Below are positions 24,301-31,940 of a stretch of 32,624 nucleotides of DNA, in pieces. Numbering within the stretch: position 1 is the first letter of the stretch; every line of letters starts with the position of its first letter. The notes beneath the pieces are model-generated. The model ran no database searches and was not told the DNA's origin. It was given only the letters and a program-made list of their open reading frames with translations. A program made the translations under genes and the position numbers. The DNA lies in the NCBI GenBank assembly GCA_018969885.1, contig JAGWXN010000007.1, positions 1-32,624 of the forward strand, read 5' to 3'. The stretch is from Betaproteobacteria bacterium. Its GTDB lineage: Bacteria > Pseudomonadota > Gammaproteobacteria > Burkholderiales > Burkholderiaceae.

Positions 24301-24606
24301 ATGACCATGCATTTTCTCGTGATCAGCACCCCGCGCCCCGAAAAGCCGTCCGAGGCCCGCGCCAATCAGAAGGCATGGTGGGCCTGGCTGGATCCTCTGA
24401 TTAAAAGCGGTACGGCCAAGCATGTTTATACCAAGCTCGGCCGGGGCGCAGTCATTATTTTTGAAGTCGACTCGCTCGAACGCGTTCATGCGCTCGTCAA
24501 CCAGTGGCAGGAGTGTGTGCCGGCCACCTTCGAGGTGATGCCGCTTCTCCCCTGGCAGCACCAGGCTGCGATCGCCCAGGCGCAGACCAACCCCATGGCG
24601 CTTTAA
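24301..24606 (+). CDS. Small muconolactone-isomerase-like ferredoxin-fold protein
   Basis: A 101-residue protein; ATG 24307 is an alternative start two codons in. The pattern MHFLVISTPRP, VYTKLGRGAVIIFEVDSLERVHALV and a PLLPW end resembles muconolactone isomerase and other dimeric alpha/beta-barrel small proteins (DUF3303-like). These bind or isomerise lactones and aromatic intermediates. It is the last gene of region C, 5 bp after the lactonase, which suits a lactone-handling role. The key residues of true muconolactone isomerase cannot be confirmed by eye. Confidence 0.75.
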   Translation: MTMHFLVISTPRPEKPSEARANQKAWWAWLDPLIKSGTAKHVYTKLGRGAVIIFEVDSLERVHALVNQWQECVPATFEVMPLLPWQHQAAIAQAQTNPMAL

Positions 24607-24608
24607 TC

Positions 24609-24622
24609 CGCCCCGTGGGGCG
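24609..24622 (+). terminator. Short GC hairpin at the end of the region C operon
   Basis: Inverted repeat CGCCCC-GT-GGGGCG starting 3 bp after the last stop of region C; the practical loop is CGTG with a five-base stem. No T-run follows. It is placed as a terminator would be. The remaining sequence to 24837 shows no convincing gene, and a promoter for the transporter operon presumably lies there but I cannot pinpoint it. Confidence 0.35.
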
Positions 24623-24837
24623 ACCGTCGCGAACGCGCCGCCCCACCCCGCTACACCACCCCGCTGTCCAGTCAACCGGCGCCCTGCTCCAGGCGCCTCA
24701 CGAATCTCGATCTGGACGCTGGACGTCTCACGGCGAATCCACTACCCTCGGTCCACCTGAGCGGGTTCGTGCGCAAACAGCCCGCTGATCGAGAATAAGC
24801 GCCCCGCGTGCACAAACAATACCCGAGGAGGAGTCCC

Positions 24838-25821
24838 ATGAGTTCATCGTTTTCACGTCGCGATGCGCTTCGCGCAAGTGCCGGTATCGCCACCTTTGCG
24901 ATCGGCGGCAAGGCCATGGCCGCCTGGCCCGATCGCCCCATCACACTGATCGTGCCGTATCCGGCAGGCGGCGGTACCGACATCGTTGCGCGCACGCTCG
25001 CGCCCATCATGGAGCGCGAACTCAAGGCCACCATCAATGTCGTGAACCGGGCGGGCGGCGGCGGCGTCACCGGACATGATGCGATCGCCCGCGCTCAGCC
25101 TGACGGTTACACCATCGGCATGATCACCAACGACCTGTCTTTCTACACGCATCTGGGCCAGTCAAAACTCACCCACCGCGACTTCACCAAGATCGGCCAG
25201 ACCAACGAGATTCTGGGCAGCGTCACCGTCAAGGAGGGCGCGCCCTGGAAAACCGTGGGCGAACTGCTGGACACCATCAAGGCGCAGCCGGGCAAATTAC
25301 GCGGGACCGGCGCCGCGCCCGGGGTCAACTGGCACGTCGGCTTCCTGGGCATGATGGACAGCCTCAAGATGGACCCGCGCTCGGTGGTGTGGGTGCCTGC
25401 GCAGGGCGGCACGCTGGGCCATCAGGACGTCGCTGCGGGCGGCTCCGAGTTCTCCACCTCGTCGCTTGCTGAGGCACGCGCACTGCTCGAGGCGAAGAAG
25501 GTGCGCACGCTCTGCCTCATGGGCGATGCACGCGCCGAACAGTTCCCCGATATTCCCACTCTCAAAGAGGCCACCGGCTCGGACTGGACCTTCGCCGTGG
25601 TGCATGGCATGGGCGGTCCCAAAGGCTTACCGGCAGAGGTCACCGCCCGTCTGAGCGACGCACTCGCCAAAGCGCATGCCAATGCCGATTTCCAGGCCGC
25701 TTTGAAGCAGCGCACGATCCGCGCCATCAACCGCAAGGCCGACGCCTGGGAGGCCATCCTGGAGCAGCAGTTGAACACCTACGGGCGCCTGCTGCGCGAC
25801 GCTGGCCTCGCGCGTGGCTGA
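24838..25821 (+). CDS. tctC: TctC-type periplasmic receptor of a tripartite tricarboxylate transporter
   Basis: A 327-residue receptor belonging to a complete transporter, with TctB and TctA following directly. Start ATG 24838 has a strong GAGGAG site; the frame also opens at GTG 24808 but without leader character. The signal peptide has a twin-arginine pattern (SRRDALRASAGIATFAIGG, AMA cleavage), so Tat export is likely. The mature sequence is closer to classical TctC than to the orphan receptors here: IVPYPAGGGTDIVARTL, VVNRAGGGGVTGHDAI, and VWVPAQGGTLGHQDVAAGG in place of HVPYKG. Its end overlaps the TctB start by 8 bp. The symbol denotes family type, not proven tricarboxylate specificity. 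Confidence 0.94.
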   Translation: MSSSFSRRDALRASAGIATFAIGGKAMAAWPDRPITLIVPYPAGGGTDIVARTLAPIMERELKATINVVNRAGGGGVTGHDAIARAQPDGYTIGMITNDLSFYTHLGQSKLTHRDFTKIGQTNEILGSVTVKEGAPWKTVGELLDTIKAQPGKLRGTGAAPGVNWHVGFLGMMDSLKMDPRSVVWVPAQGGTLGHQDVAAGGSEFSTSSLAEARALLEAKKVRTLCLMGDARAEQFPDIPTLKEATGSDWTFAVVHGMGGPKGLPAEVTARLSDALAKAHANADFQAALKQRTIRAINRKADAWEAILEQQLNTYGRLLRDAGLARG

Positions 25822-26266
25822 CCTCGCCCGCCGCCTGGGCACGGCGCTGCCGGTGGCGGCGCTGGGTGTTGCGGCAATCTGGTTTTCGCGCGACTTCCCG
25901 CCCGTGCCCGGGCAGGCCTATGGGCCCGCGCTGTTCCCGGCGATTCTCGGCTGGGTGCTCACCGCCTGTTCGCTGGGCGTGGCGCTCCAACCTGCGGGCG
26001 AGCGTGCCACCGCGGCAACACCCGGGGGCCGGTTTGCTGCGTCGGTCTACGCACTCGCGCCTGCGGTTCTGCTCCTGGGATGGGAGTCCATCGGCTGGCC
26101 AATCCTGTCGTTTGCGCTCGGCACCGCGCTCCTCGCCGTCGGCCGGGTACGCTGGTGGCGGTGCCTGCTGGGCGGCCTGCTGATCGCTGTGCTGACCTGG
26201 GTGCTCTTCCCCATGCTGCTTCGCGTGCCGCTGCCACGCGGGCCGCTTCCTTTCATTCCTTACTGA
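25814..26266 (+). CDS. tctB: TctB-family small membrane subunit (DUF1468)
   Basis: A 150-residue protein with four predicted membrane helices (near residues 8-24, 36-54, 72-90 and 92-130 in two parts). It carries the family's YGPALFPAILGWVL motif after the first helix. GTG 25814 is the start, overlapping the receptor gene by 8 bp. TctB is the small integral subunit that pairs with the large TctA permease. The 16-bp gap to TctA and the order C-B-A are standard for these operons. Confidence 0.9.
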   Translation: MADLARRLGTALPVAALGVAAIWFSRDFPPVPGQAYGPALFPAILGWVLTACSLGVALQPAGERATAATPGGRFAASVYALAPAVLLLGWESIGWPILSFALGTALLAVGRVRWWRCLLGGLLIAVLTWVLFPMLLRVPLPRGPLPFIPY

Positions 26267-26282
26267 TTCCGCGAGGCTTTGG

Positions 26283-27797
26283 ATGGACGCCTTGCTGCGC
26301 GCGTTCACGATGGTGGGACAACCCGAGGTGCTGCTCACCATCGTCGTGTCGTCGATCTTCGGCCTGGTGGTGGGCTTCATCCCAGGCCTCACAGCCACGA
26401 TGGCCACTGCGCTACTCGTTCCCTTTGCCATGTTCCTCGACCCGGTCTCGGCGATCGCCTCCATCGTGGCAGCCACTGCCATGGCGATCTTCGCTGGCGA
26501 CATTCCGGGCACGCTGCTGCGGTTGCCAGGCACGCCCGCCTCCGCCGCGTACGTTGACCAGTCTTATCGGCTCGCAATGGCCGGACGCGCCGGGGAGATC
26601 CTGGGCATCAATGTCGTGTTTTCCGCGCTGGGCGGCATCTTCGGCACGATCGTGCTGGTGACCGCCGCACCTCTCCTCGCCGACTACGCATTACAGCTGT
26701 CTTCATTCGAGTTTTTCTGGCTTGCCATCCTGGGCTTATCCTGCGCTGTGTTTGTGGTGGGCGACAACGTGGCGAAGGGCCTCGCCGCCCTCGCTTTTGG
26801 ACTCCTGCTCGCCACGGTAGGGCGCGACTACACCTCAGGCTTTCCCAGATTTACGTTCGACGAAGCCGATCTGCTGGACGGCATTCCATTTGTTCCCGCA
26901 TTGATCGGCTTTTTCGCACTGCCGGAGATTCTTCGGACCATGCTGGGCGGTGCATCGGCGCGAGGGCAGCCCATCACGCAGGCAGGCAGCATCTTTTCCG
27001 GCATGCTGCGCGCGGTCTGGCACTGGCGCTGGAATTTCATCCGGTCCAGCGCACTCGGCACTGCGGTCGGCGCGCTGCCAGGGGCGGGCGCCGACACCGC
27101 GGCCTGGACCGCCTACGCGGTATCGAAGAAGCTCACGCGTGATCCCCATGCCTGGGAGCGGGACAGCGTGGAGGGTATTGTGGATTCCACCAGCGCCAAT
27201 AACGCCGCGTTGTCAGGCGCCTGGATTCCAGCGTTGGTCTTCGCCATACCTGGCGACACCATCACCGCTATCGCGATTGCAGTGCTTTATCTCAAGAACG
27301 TCACGCCCGGGCCCTCGATATTTCTTGAAAACGCGCACGTGCTCTACGCGGTGTTCACCACGTTTTTCATCGCCAACCTGCTCATGATTCCCCTTGGCTG
27401 GATTGCGATTCGCGTGGCGATCCCCATTCTGAAAATGCCGCGTCAGGTCCTGATGGCGCCCCTCCTGCTCTTTGCCTGCGTGGGGGCTTACGCCGTCGAT
27501 AACAATGTGTTTGGTATCGGCGTGATGCTGATCTGCGGTCTGGTGGGTTACTGGATGGAGCACCACGGTTACCCGGTGGGCCCGGTGGTACTGGGCATGG
27601 TGATGGGACGTCTGGTCGAAGAACATCTGATGACCTCGCTTATCAAGGTACAGGGTGATCTCACGCGGTTTTTCGAGCGGCCGATTGCCACCGCGCTCGC
27701 GGTGTTCACGCTGATTGTCTGGCTGCTGCCGCTCGCGCGGTGGGTGGGAAAGCGACTACGGCGTTCGTCCCACTCGAGTTCCGCAGGCTCGGGTTGA
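26283..27797 (+). CDS. tctA: TctA-family large permease subunit
   Basis: A 504-residue polytopic inner-membrane permease with roughly 11-12 hydrophobic helices. Family motifs are clear: VVGFIPGLTATMATALLVPF near the N-terminus, FAGDIPGTLLRLPGTPASAAYVD, GALPGAGADTAAWTAYA in the middle, and EGIVDSTSANNAALSGAWIPALVF with IPGDTITAIAIAVLYLKN after it. It is the transport channel for solute delivered by the upstream receptor and may also serve orphan receptors in the window. Full length is normal for TctA. The following amidohydrolase starts 13 bp beyond the stop. Confidence 0.95.
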   Translation: MDALLRAFTMVGQPEVLLTIVVSSIFGLVVGFIPGLTATMATALLVPFAMFLDPVSAIASIVAATAMAIFAGDIPGTLLRLPGTPASAAYVDQSYRLAMAGRAGEILGINVVFSALGGIFGTIVLVTAAPLLADYALQLSSFEFFWLAILGLSCAVFVVGDNVAKGLAALAFGLLLATVGRDYTSGFPRFTFDEADLLDGIPFVPALIGFFALPEILRTMLGGASARGQPITQAGSIFSGMLRAVWHWRWNFIRSSALGTAVGALPGAGADTAAWTAYAVSKKLTRDPHAWERDSVEGIVDSTSANNAALSGAWIPALVFAIPGDTITAIAIAVLYLKNVTPGPSIFLENAHVLYAVFTTFFIANLLMIPLGWIAIRVAIPILKMPRQVLMAPLLLFACVGAYAVDNNVFGIGVMLICGLVGYWMEHHGYPVGPVVLGMVMGRLVEEHLMTSLIKVQGDLTRFFERPIATALAVFTLIVWLLPLARWVGKRLRRSSHSSSAGSG

Positions 27798-27802
27798 AGG
27801 AG
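27797..27802 (+). promoter_or_regulatory. Ribosome-binding site that fixes a TTG start
   Basis: AAGGAG overlaps the last base of the TctA stop codon and lies 8 nt before TTG 27811. The longer open frame reaching back to 27715 overlaps TctA and has no such site, so the TTG is the best start for the amidohydrolase. Confidence 0.6.
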
Positions 27803-27810
27803 CAAGATCC

Positions 27811-28764
27811 TTGCACACTCATTCCGACGCGACGCTTGTCGCAGCGCAGGTCTCTGGGGCAGAAAACATCGCGGTCATTGATGCCCACCATCACATCTGG
27901 GACCTGGATGCCAATGACCACCCCTGGCTGCGCGACGAGCCGCCCCCGGCTTTTCGCTATGGTGACAGCCGACCCTTGCGACGCAACTATCTGCCTGCGC
28001 ACTACCGCGCTGATGCAGCGGAATTCAATATCGTGGCGACGGTCTACATGGAGGCCGAACACAACCCGGCTGACCCGCTTCGTGAAACCCGCTGGGTGCA
28101 TCAGGTCGCCGAACGCGACGGCCTGCCGCAGGCCATGGCAGCGGCTGCGTTTTTCGACCGCGACGACGCACGCGACATCATCTTCGCTCAGGCAGCCTGG
28201 CCTCTGGTCAGGAGCATCCGTCACAAGCCGCGTGGGGTAGCGCACCCGGAGGACTACACCGCCGGGCACCAGATCGCCGGATCGATGCGCTGTCCGCGCT
28301 GGCGCTTGGGCTACCGTCATCTGGTTGAAAGCGGCCTTCATTTCGAACTGCAGACCCCCTGGTGGCATCTGGATGACGCCTGCGAACTCGCCGCCGAATT
28401 TCCGGGCACGCTCATCATCCTCAACCACCTGGGGCTGCCCGCCGACCGAAGCCAGGCGGCGTTACAGGCCTGGCAGGCGGCGATGTCGCGACTCGCCCAG
28501 GCGCCGAATATCCGGGTCAAGCTCTCGGGCATCTGCGTGCCGGGTGCACGATGGACGCCAGAACTCAATGGCTGGATCGTGCGCGAAGCCATCCGCCTGT
28601 TCGGCGCAGGGCGTTGCATGTGGGCGAGCAATTTCCCCGTTGACGGCTTGGTGGCGAGCTACGCCGACATCCTGAGTGCGATGTTTGAAATCACCCGTGA
28701 CCTCGCGCCTGCCGATCGTGCTCGAATCTTCAGCGGCACAGCGGCCGAGGTGTACCGACTGTAG
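27811..28764 (+). CDS. Amidohydrolase-2 family metal-dependent hydrolase (lactonase-like)
   Basis: A 317-residue TIM-barrel amidohydrolase. The metal-binding HxH lies in IDAHHHIWDLD (H26/H28), a further His in LILNHLGLPADRS, and the late Asp in ASNFPVDGLVASY, a pattern seen in fuconolactonase/pyrone-dicarboxylate-lactonase-like members. The start is TTG 27811, set by the AAGGAG site just upstream. It follows TctA by 13 bp, so it is probably expressed with the transporter and may hydrolyse the imported compound, for example a lactone. No export signal is seen. The substrate cannot be named. Confidence 0.88.
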   Translation: MHTHSDATLVAAQVSGAENIAVIDAHHHIWDLDANDHPWLRDEPPPAFRYGDSRPLRRNYLPAHYRADAAEFNIVATVYMEAEHNPADPLRETRWVHQVAERDGLPQAMAAAAFFDRDDARDIIFAQAAWPLVRSIRHKPRGVAHPEDYTAGHQIAGSMRCPRWRLGYRHLVESGLHFELQTPWWHLDDACELAAEFPGTLIILNHLGLPADRSQAALQAWQAAMSRLAQAPNIRVKLSGICVPGARWTPELNGWIVREAIRLFGAGRCMWASNFPVDGLVASYADILSAMFEITRDLAPADRARIFSGTAAEVYRL

Positions 28765-28770
28765 CGACGC

Positions 28771-28792
28771 GCGCGGGCGGACTTGCCCGCGC
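28771..28792. terminator. Hairpin between convergent genes
   Basis: Perfect 8-bp inverted repeat GCGCGGGC (28771-28778) and GCCCGCGC (28785-28792) with a 6-nt loop. It fills the 31-bp gap between the amidohydrolase stop and the end of the oppositely oriented Coq7 fusion gene. It is well placed as a bidirectional terminator, but it lacks a T-run. Confidence 0.6.
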
Positions 28793-28795
28793 CGA

Positions 28796-29839
28796 TCAGA
28801 TTGCCTTGGCCGCCCGCACAGCAATCGCCGAGCCGCGCTCCACCAGCATGCACCACAGGGACAGTGCGCGATCGCCCAGCGTGACTGGCTGCCCCGCCTG
28901 GTCAGTCAGACCCGGAGCCCTGTGATCGTCGAGCGCGCGCGTTGCATCGTCGCGATGCCGGCATTCGTCATTCCGAAAGGACACCAGGAGCGCCAGCAGC
29001 TCGCGCAGCCGCTCATCCTTCGAACCGGGGTTCTCGGGTGCGCACCACCCGGTGCTGCAATCGTGGCGCGCTGCCGCGGAAGCGGACATGTCGCCGATCC
29101 GGGCATCGATCAACAGCTGAAGTGTCTCGATCTGTTCGAGGTAATGACGGTCAACAAACCGCTCGACTGCGGCGATCGTCGCGAGCGTCCACCGCCGCCC
29201 CCCCAGCGCTGCAACCGCCCCCGTGACTGCACCGGCAATCCGCCAGAGCACCAGCAGCCGACTGCGATGGCGCCACGGCAGCAGCGTGTTGAAAGCGTCC
29301 AGATGCTCGCGTTCCTGTGCAGCATGCTCCAGAAGAAGCGGGCGCAGACCAGGGTCGCGTTGCAGGGCAAGCATCGTCCGGTAGATCCACACCGCGCCGG
29401 TCTCGCCAGCATGGTCTGAGCGAAGCGCCGGAATCATCTGAGCCGGAAGCTGCCCCTCACGCACCCGATGACGAACAAACGCTTGCAGGCGAGGTCGTAT
29501 CCGAAGAAACATCGCGTACACGGTATCCATCACCCAGAGGCCTCCGGGCAGTCTGCCGATCAGCGCAAGCAGTCGCCACGGTCGCCCGAGTCGCGACCAG
29601 AGCAGCGCGAAGGCCGGCGCTCCATGCAGCCAGCGCCCTTCGCTGCTGAACACATGGAAGCGCCGCATGAGGGTTGCCGGGTCGGGGCGATAGCCCGCCC
29701 GGTCGCCAGGAATGTTCAGTCCGGGCTGCGACAGGTTGTTCCAGTCAATGTCGGCGGGAGACTGTCTTCGATAGACCGCCACCTCGCGGACACACATGGG
29801 ACAGGACCCGTCGAAAAAAACGCTGAGAGTCGGTCGCAT
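28796..29839 (-). CDS. Fusion of a DCC thiol-disulfide (DUF393) domain with a Coq7-type di-iron hydroxylase
   Basis: A 347-residue two-domain protein. Residues 1-120 are a DCC/DUF393 domain starting VFFDGSCPMC with a redox CxxC (C13/C16). Residues about 135-347 match Coq7, the di-iron enzyme that hydroxylates demethoxyubiquinone. All six iron ligands are present: E146 (DHAGETGAV), E176/H179 (EREH), E226 (AAVERFVDRHY) and E292/H295 (ECRH). The spacing from E146 to E176 is the canonical 30. Between the fourth and fifth ligands there are about 30 extra residues compared with human COQ7, holding a Cys pair (C261, C266). ATG 29839 directly precedes the DCC motif; TTG 29881 is possible but adds no domain. 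Likely role: quinone-ring hydroxylation at the membrane. The purpose of the thiol domain is unknown. Confidence 0.88.
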   Translation of the reverse strand: MRPTLSVFFDGSCPMCVREVAVYRRQSPADIDWNNLSQPGLNIPGDRAGYRPDPATLMRRFHVFSSEGRWLHGAPAFALLWSRLGRPWRLLALIGRLPGGLWVMDTVYAMFLRIRPRLQAFVRHRVREGQLPAQMIPALRSDHAGETGAVWIYRTMLALQRDPGLRPLLLEHAAQEREHLDAFNTLLPWRHRSRLLVLWRIAGAVTGAVAALGGRRWTLATIAAVERFVDRHYLEQIETLQLLIDARIGDMSASAAARHDCSTGWCAPENPGSKDERLRELLALLVSFRNDECRHRDDATRALDDHRAPGLTDQAGQPVTLGDRALSLWCMLVERGSAIAVRAAKAI

Positions 29840-29952
29840 GCGAAAGAGGATAGCGCGGGCCGCAGAGCACGGGTCCGTCAAACATCCTCTGTCAGGAGGG
29901 TCAATCGGCGGACCGGGCTTCCGGCGATCGCGCGACGCCGAGCCTGGCGGGG

Positions 29953-30879
29953 TCAGCCCAGCCTGGGGAACAGCTTGAGGGCGTTACCTCGGTCGATCGC
30001 CTGCCGTTCGGTCGGGCTGAGGGCGTAGCGATCGAGCAACTCAGCAAAGTGCGCGCCGCGCTCGACAGGCGCGTACGGATAGTCGCTACCGAAGAACACA
30101 TGATCCGGTTGGGCGAACGCCAGAAGCGCAGGCAGCGCGTAATGGCTGCTGCTGAGCGCAGTGTCATAGTAAAAGCGGCGCAGGCGTTCAATGCCGTGGG
30201 CGTAGTCGTTATGGGCTGAACAGGTTCGTGCGATTCGCTCGGCTGCAAAGGGCACGAAGCCCCCCGCATGCGACAGAATGATGCGGACATTTGGGAATCG
30301 CTCTAGCCATCCTGACCGGGCGATATTGATGGCGGCGCGTGTGGTGTCGAGCAAAAAATCGGCTGCGAACGGCGGAATGCCGGGTACCGGCGGTGCAGGC
30401 AGCTGTGAAGGATGAACGAACACCACCGCATGCCGACGATCGAGCTCTTCAAAGAGGGGTTCGATCGATGGATCGCCCAGGTAGACCCCATTCACATTCG
30501 CAAGCAGTACAACGCCATCGGCATGCAGTACATCGAAGGCATGGGCGAGCTCGGCGAGCGCACCGTCAATGTCAGGCAGCGTGAGCGTAGCGAAAAAACC
30601 GAACCGCTTGGGAGCAGCCGCAACCTGGGCCGCAGCGAACTCATTGACCGAACGCGCCATGGCACGCGCTTTGGCTGCATCGCCCAGATGGACACCGGGT
30701 GTGGACACCGACAAAACGCCCGCCGCAATGCCCAGTCGCTCCATCATCGAGAAGGCACCCTCGCGGGTCCAATCGGGTATCTCGCGTCCACCGGCATCGA
30801 TACCCAGAGCGCGTAGCCATTTCGCATAGTCGGGCGGCACCACATGCAGATGCGTATCGATCCTGTTGGGAGATTGCAT
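29953..30879 (-). CDS. Amidohydrolase/decarboxylase of the ACMSD family
   Basis: A 308-residue TIM-barrel protein like ACMSD and 6-methylsalicylate decarboxylase. The metal and catalytic residues fit this family: H10-x-H12 (RIDTHLHVVP), H156 (VFVHPSQ), H204 (LSHAGGFVPF) and D266 (FGSDYPYAP). It should therefore decarboxylate or hydrolyse an aromatic or dienoic acid using zinc or manganese. ATG 30879 is chosen because GGAAGGA lies 9 nt upstream; GTG 30900 is in frame but would place that site inside the gene. It follows the Bug receptor on the minus strand by 29 bp, suggesting a receptor-enzyme unit for one compound. Confidence 0.9.
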   Translation of the reverse strand: MQSPNRIDTHLHVVPPDYAKWLRALGIDAGGREIPDWTREGAFSMMERLGIAAGVLSVSTPGVHLGDAAKARAMARSVNEFAAAQVAAAPKRFGFFATLTLPDIDGALAELAHAFDVLHADGVVLLANVNGVYLGDPSIEPLFEELDRRHAVVFVHPSQLPAPPVPGIPPFAADFLLDTTRAAINIARSGWLERFPNVRIILSHAGGFVPFAAERIARTCSAHNDYAHGIERLRRFYYDTALSSSHYALPALLAFAQPDHVFFGSDYPYAPVERGAHFAELLDRYALSPTERQAIDRGNALKLFPRLG

Positions 30880-30908
30880 AAAGCGTGATCCTTCCGGCAC
30901 GTATTCAG

Positions 30909-31883
30909 TTATTCAGGCTGAATCCCGGCGCGCTGAACCGCTTCAGCCCAGCGGGTTTTTTCCCGGTTCAGAAAGGCGATCGCGTCCTCAACCGACCCCC
31001 CCACCGGATAGGCGGCTGAGGTCTGCAATTTTTTCTGCATATCCTCCGAGGCAAGCGCCGAATTGACCGCAGCGTTCAACGCGTGGACCCGTTCAGGCGA
31101 CGTACCCCGCTTTGCGAACAGCATGAACCAGCCGGTGGCTTCGAACCCCGGTACGGCGTCGCGTACGAGTGGTAACCCTTCAAAGCCGGGAAGCACACGT
31201 GAGGCAGCAACCCCCAGTGCGGTGAGCCGCCCGGACCTGACCAGCGGCAACAGCGGCGAAATACCGTCTACCGAGACCTGCGAGTCTCCACTGACAATCG
31301 CCTGGATGGCCTGCGCGCTCGAGCCCATCGGCACCATGTGAAACCGGACGCCACTCGCCATCATCAGAAGTTCCGCTGCCAGGTGTGGGATCGAACCACG
31401 CGCTGGGCTGGAGAGCAGGATGCTGTCGGGCTGCGCTCTCGCCGCTGCGAGCGCATCGGCGAGCGATTTCGGCCCCTTGCCGGGATGCGCTACAAAAAAC
31501 ATGGGCGTTTCAGCGACCACGGCGACAGGCACCATGTCACGAGCCAGATCGTAATGGGCGGCCTTGTAAGTAACGGGCGTAGTCGTGACAACCGCCGCCT
31601 GCGCGAGCAGCAACGCATCCGCCGATGCGTGTGAACGCGCAGCATTGACCGCAACGATCCCGCCGCCACCGCCTCGATTCTCGATGATCACGGCTGCACT
31701 CAGTCGGGCACGCAGTTCATCGCCGAGCAGCCGCGCAACGATATCAGGCGCACTCCCGGGGCCGGACGGCACCACGATGGGCAGGGTGGGGGCTTGCGCC
31801 GACTGCGCGGCAGCCGTGCTTGGAAACAGAACCACTGGAACTAGAAAAGCCAGGGTCCGGAGATAAAGAACCGCACTGCGCAT
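30909..31883 (-). CDS. Bug/TctC-family periplasmic solute receptor
   Basis: A 324-residue receptor with a strong GAGGAGA site 7 nt before the start. It has a clear Sec signal peptide (hydrophobic TLAFLVPVVLFPS, cleavage at AAA-QS). The mature region shows PIVVPSGPGSAPDIVARLLG, VIIENRGGGGGIVAV, SSPARGSIPHLAAELL and a degenerate loop (HMVPMGSSAQAIQAI) replacing HVPYKG, so its ligand is probably not shared with the other receptors. It lies between an SDR upstream and an ACMSD-like enzyme downstream on the same strand. No permease genes are near it in this orientation. Confidence 0.95.
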   Translation of the reverse strand: MRSAVLYLRTLAFLVPVVLFPSTAAAQSAQAPTLPIVVPSGPGSAPDIVARLLGDELRARLSAAVIIENRGGGGGIVAVNAARSHASADALLLAQAAVVTTTPVTYKAAHYDLARDMVPVAVVAETPMFFVAHPGKGPKSLADALAAARAQPDSILLSSPARGSIPHLAAELLMMASGVRFHMVPMGSSAQAIQAIVSGDSQVSVDGISPLLPLVRSGRLTALGVAASRVLPGFEGLPLVRDAVPGFEATGWFMLFAKRGTSPERVHALNAAVNSALASEDMQKKLQTSAAYPVGGSVEDAIAFLNREKTRWAEAVQRAGIQPE

Positions 31884-31940
31884 CCGCTTTCTCCTCGCTA
31901 CCCGACCTGATCGTCGCCGGACCCGGCAGCGTGTAATGGT

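Noticed and set aside
28676..29419. Plus-strand open frame of 247 codons
   Set aside because: It is antisense to the Coq7 fusion, which has all metal ligands, and extends back into the amidohydrolase end. The translation looks random.
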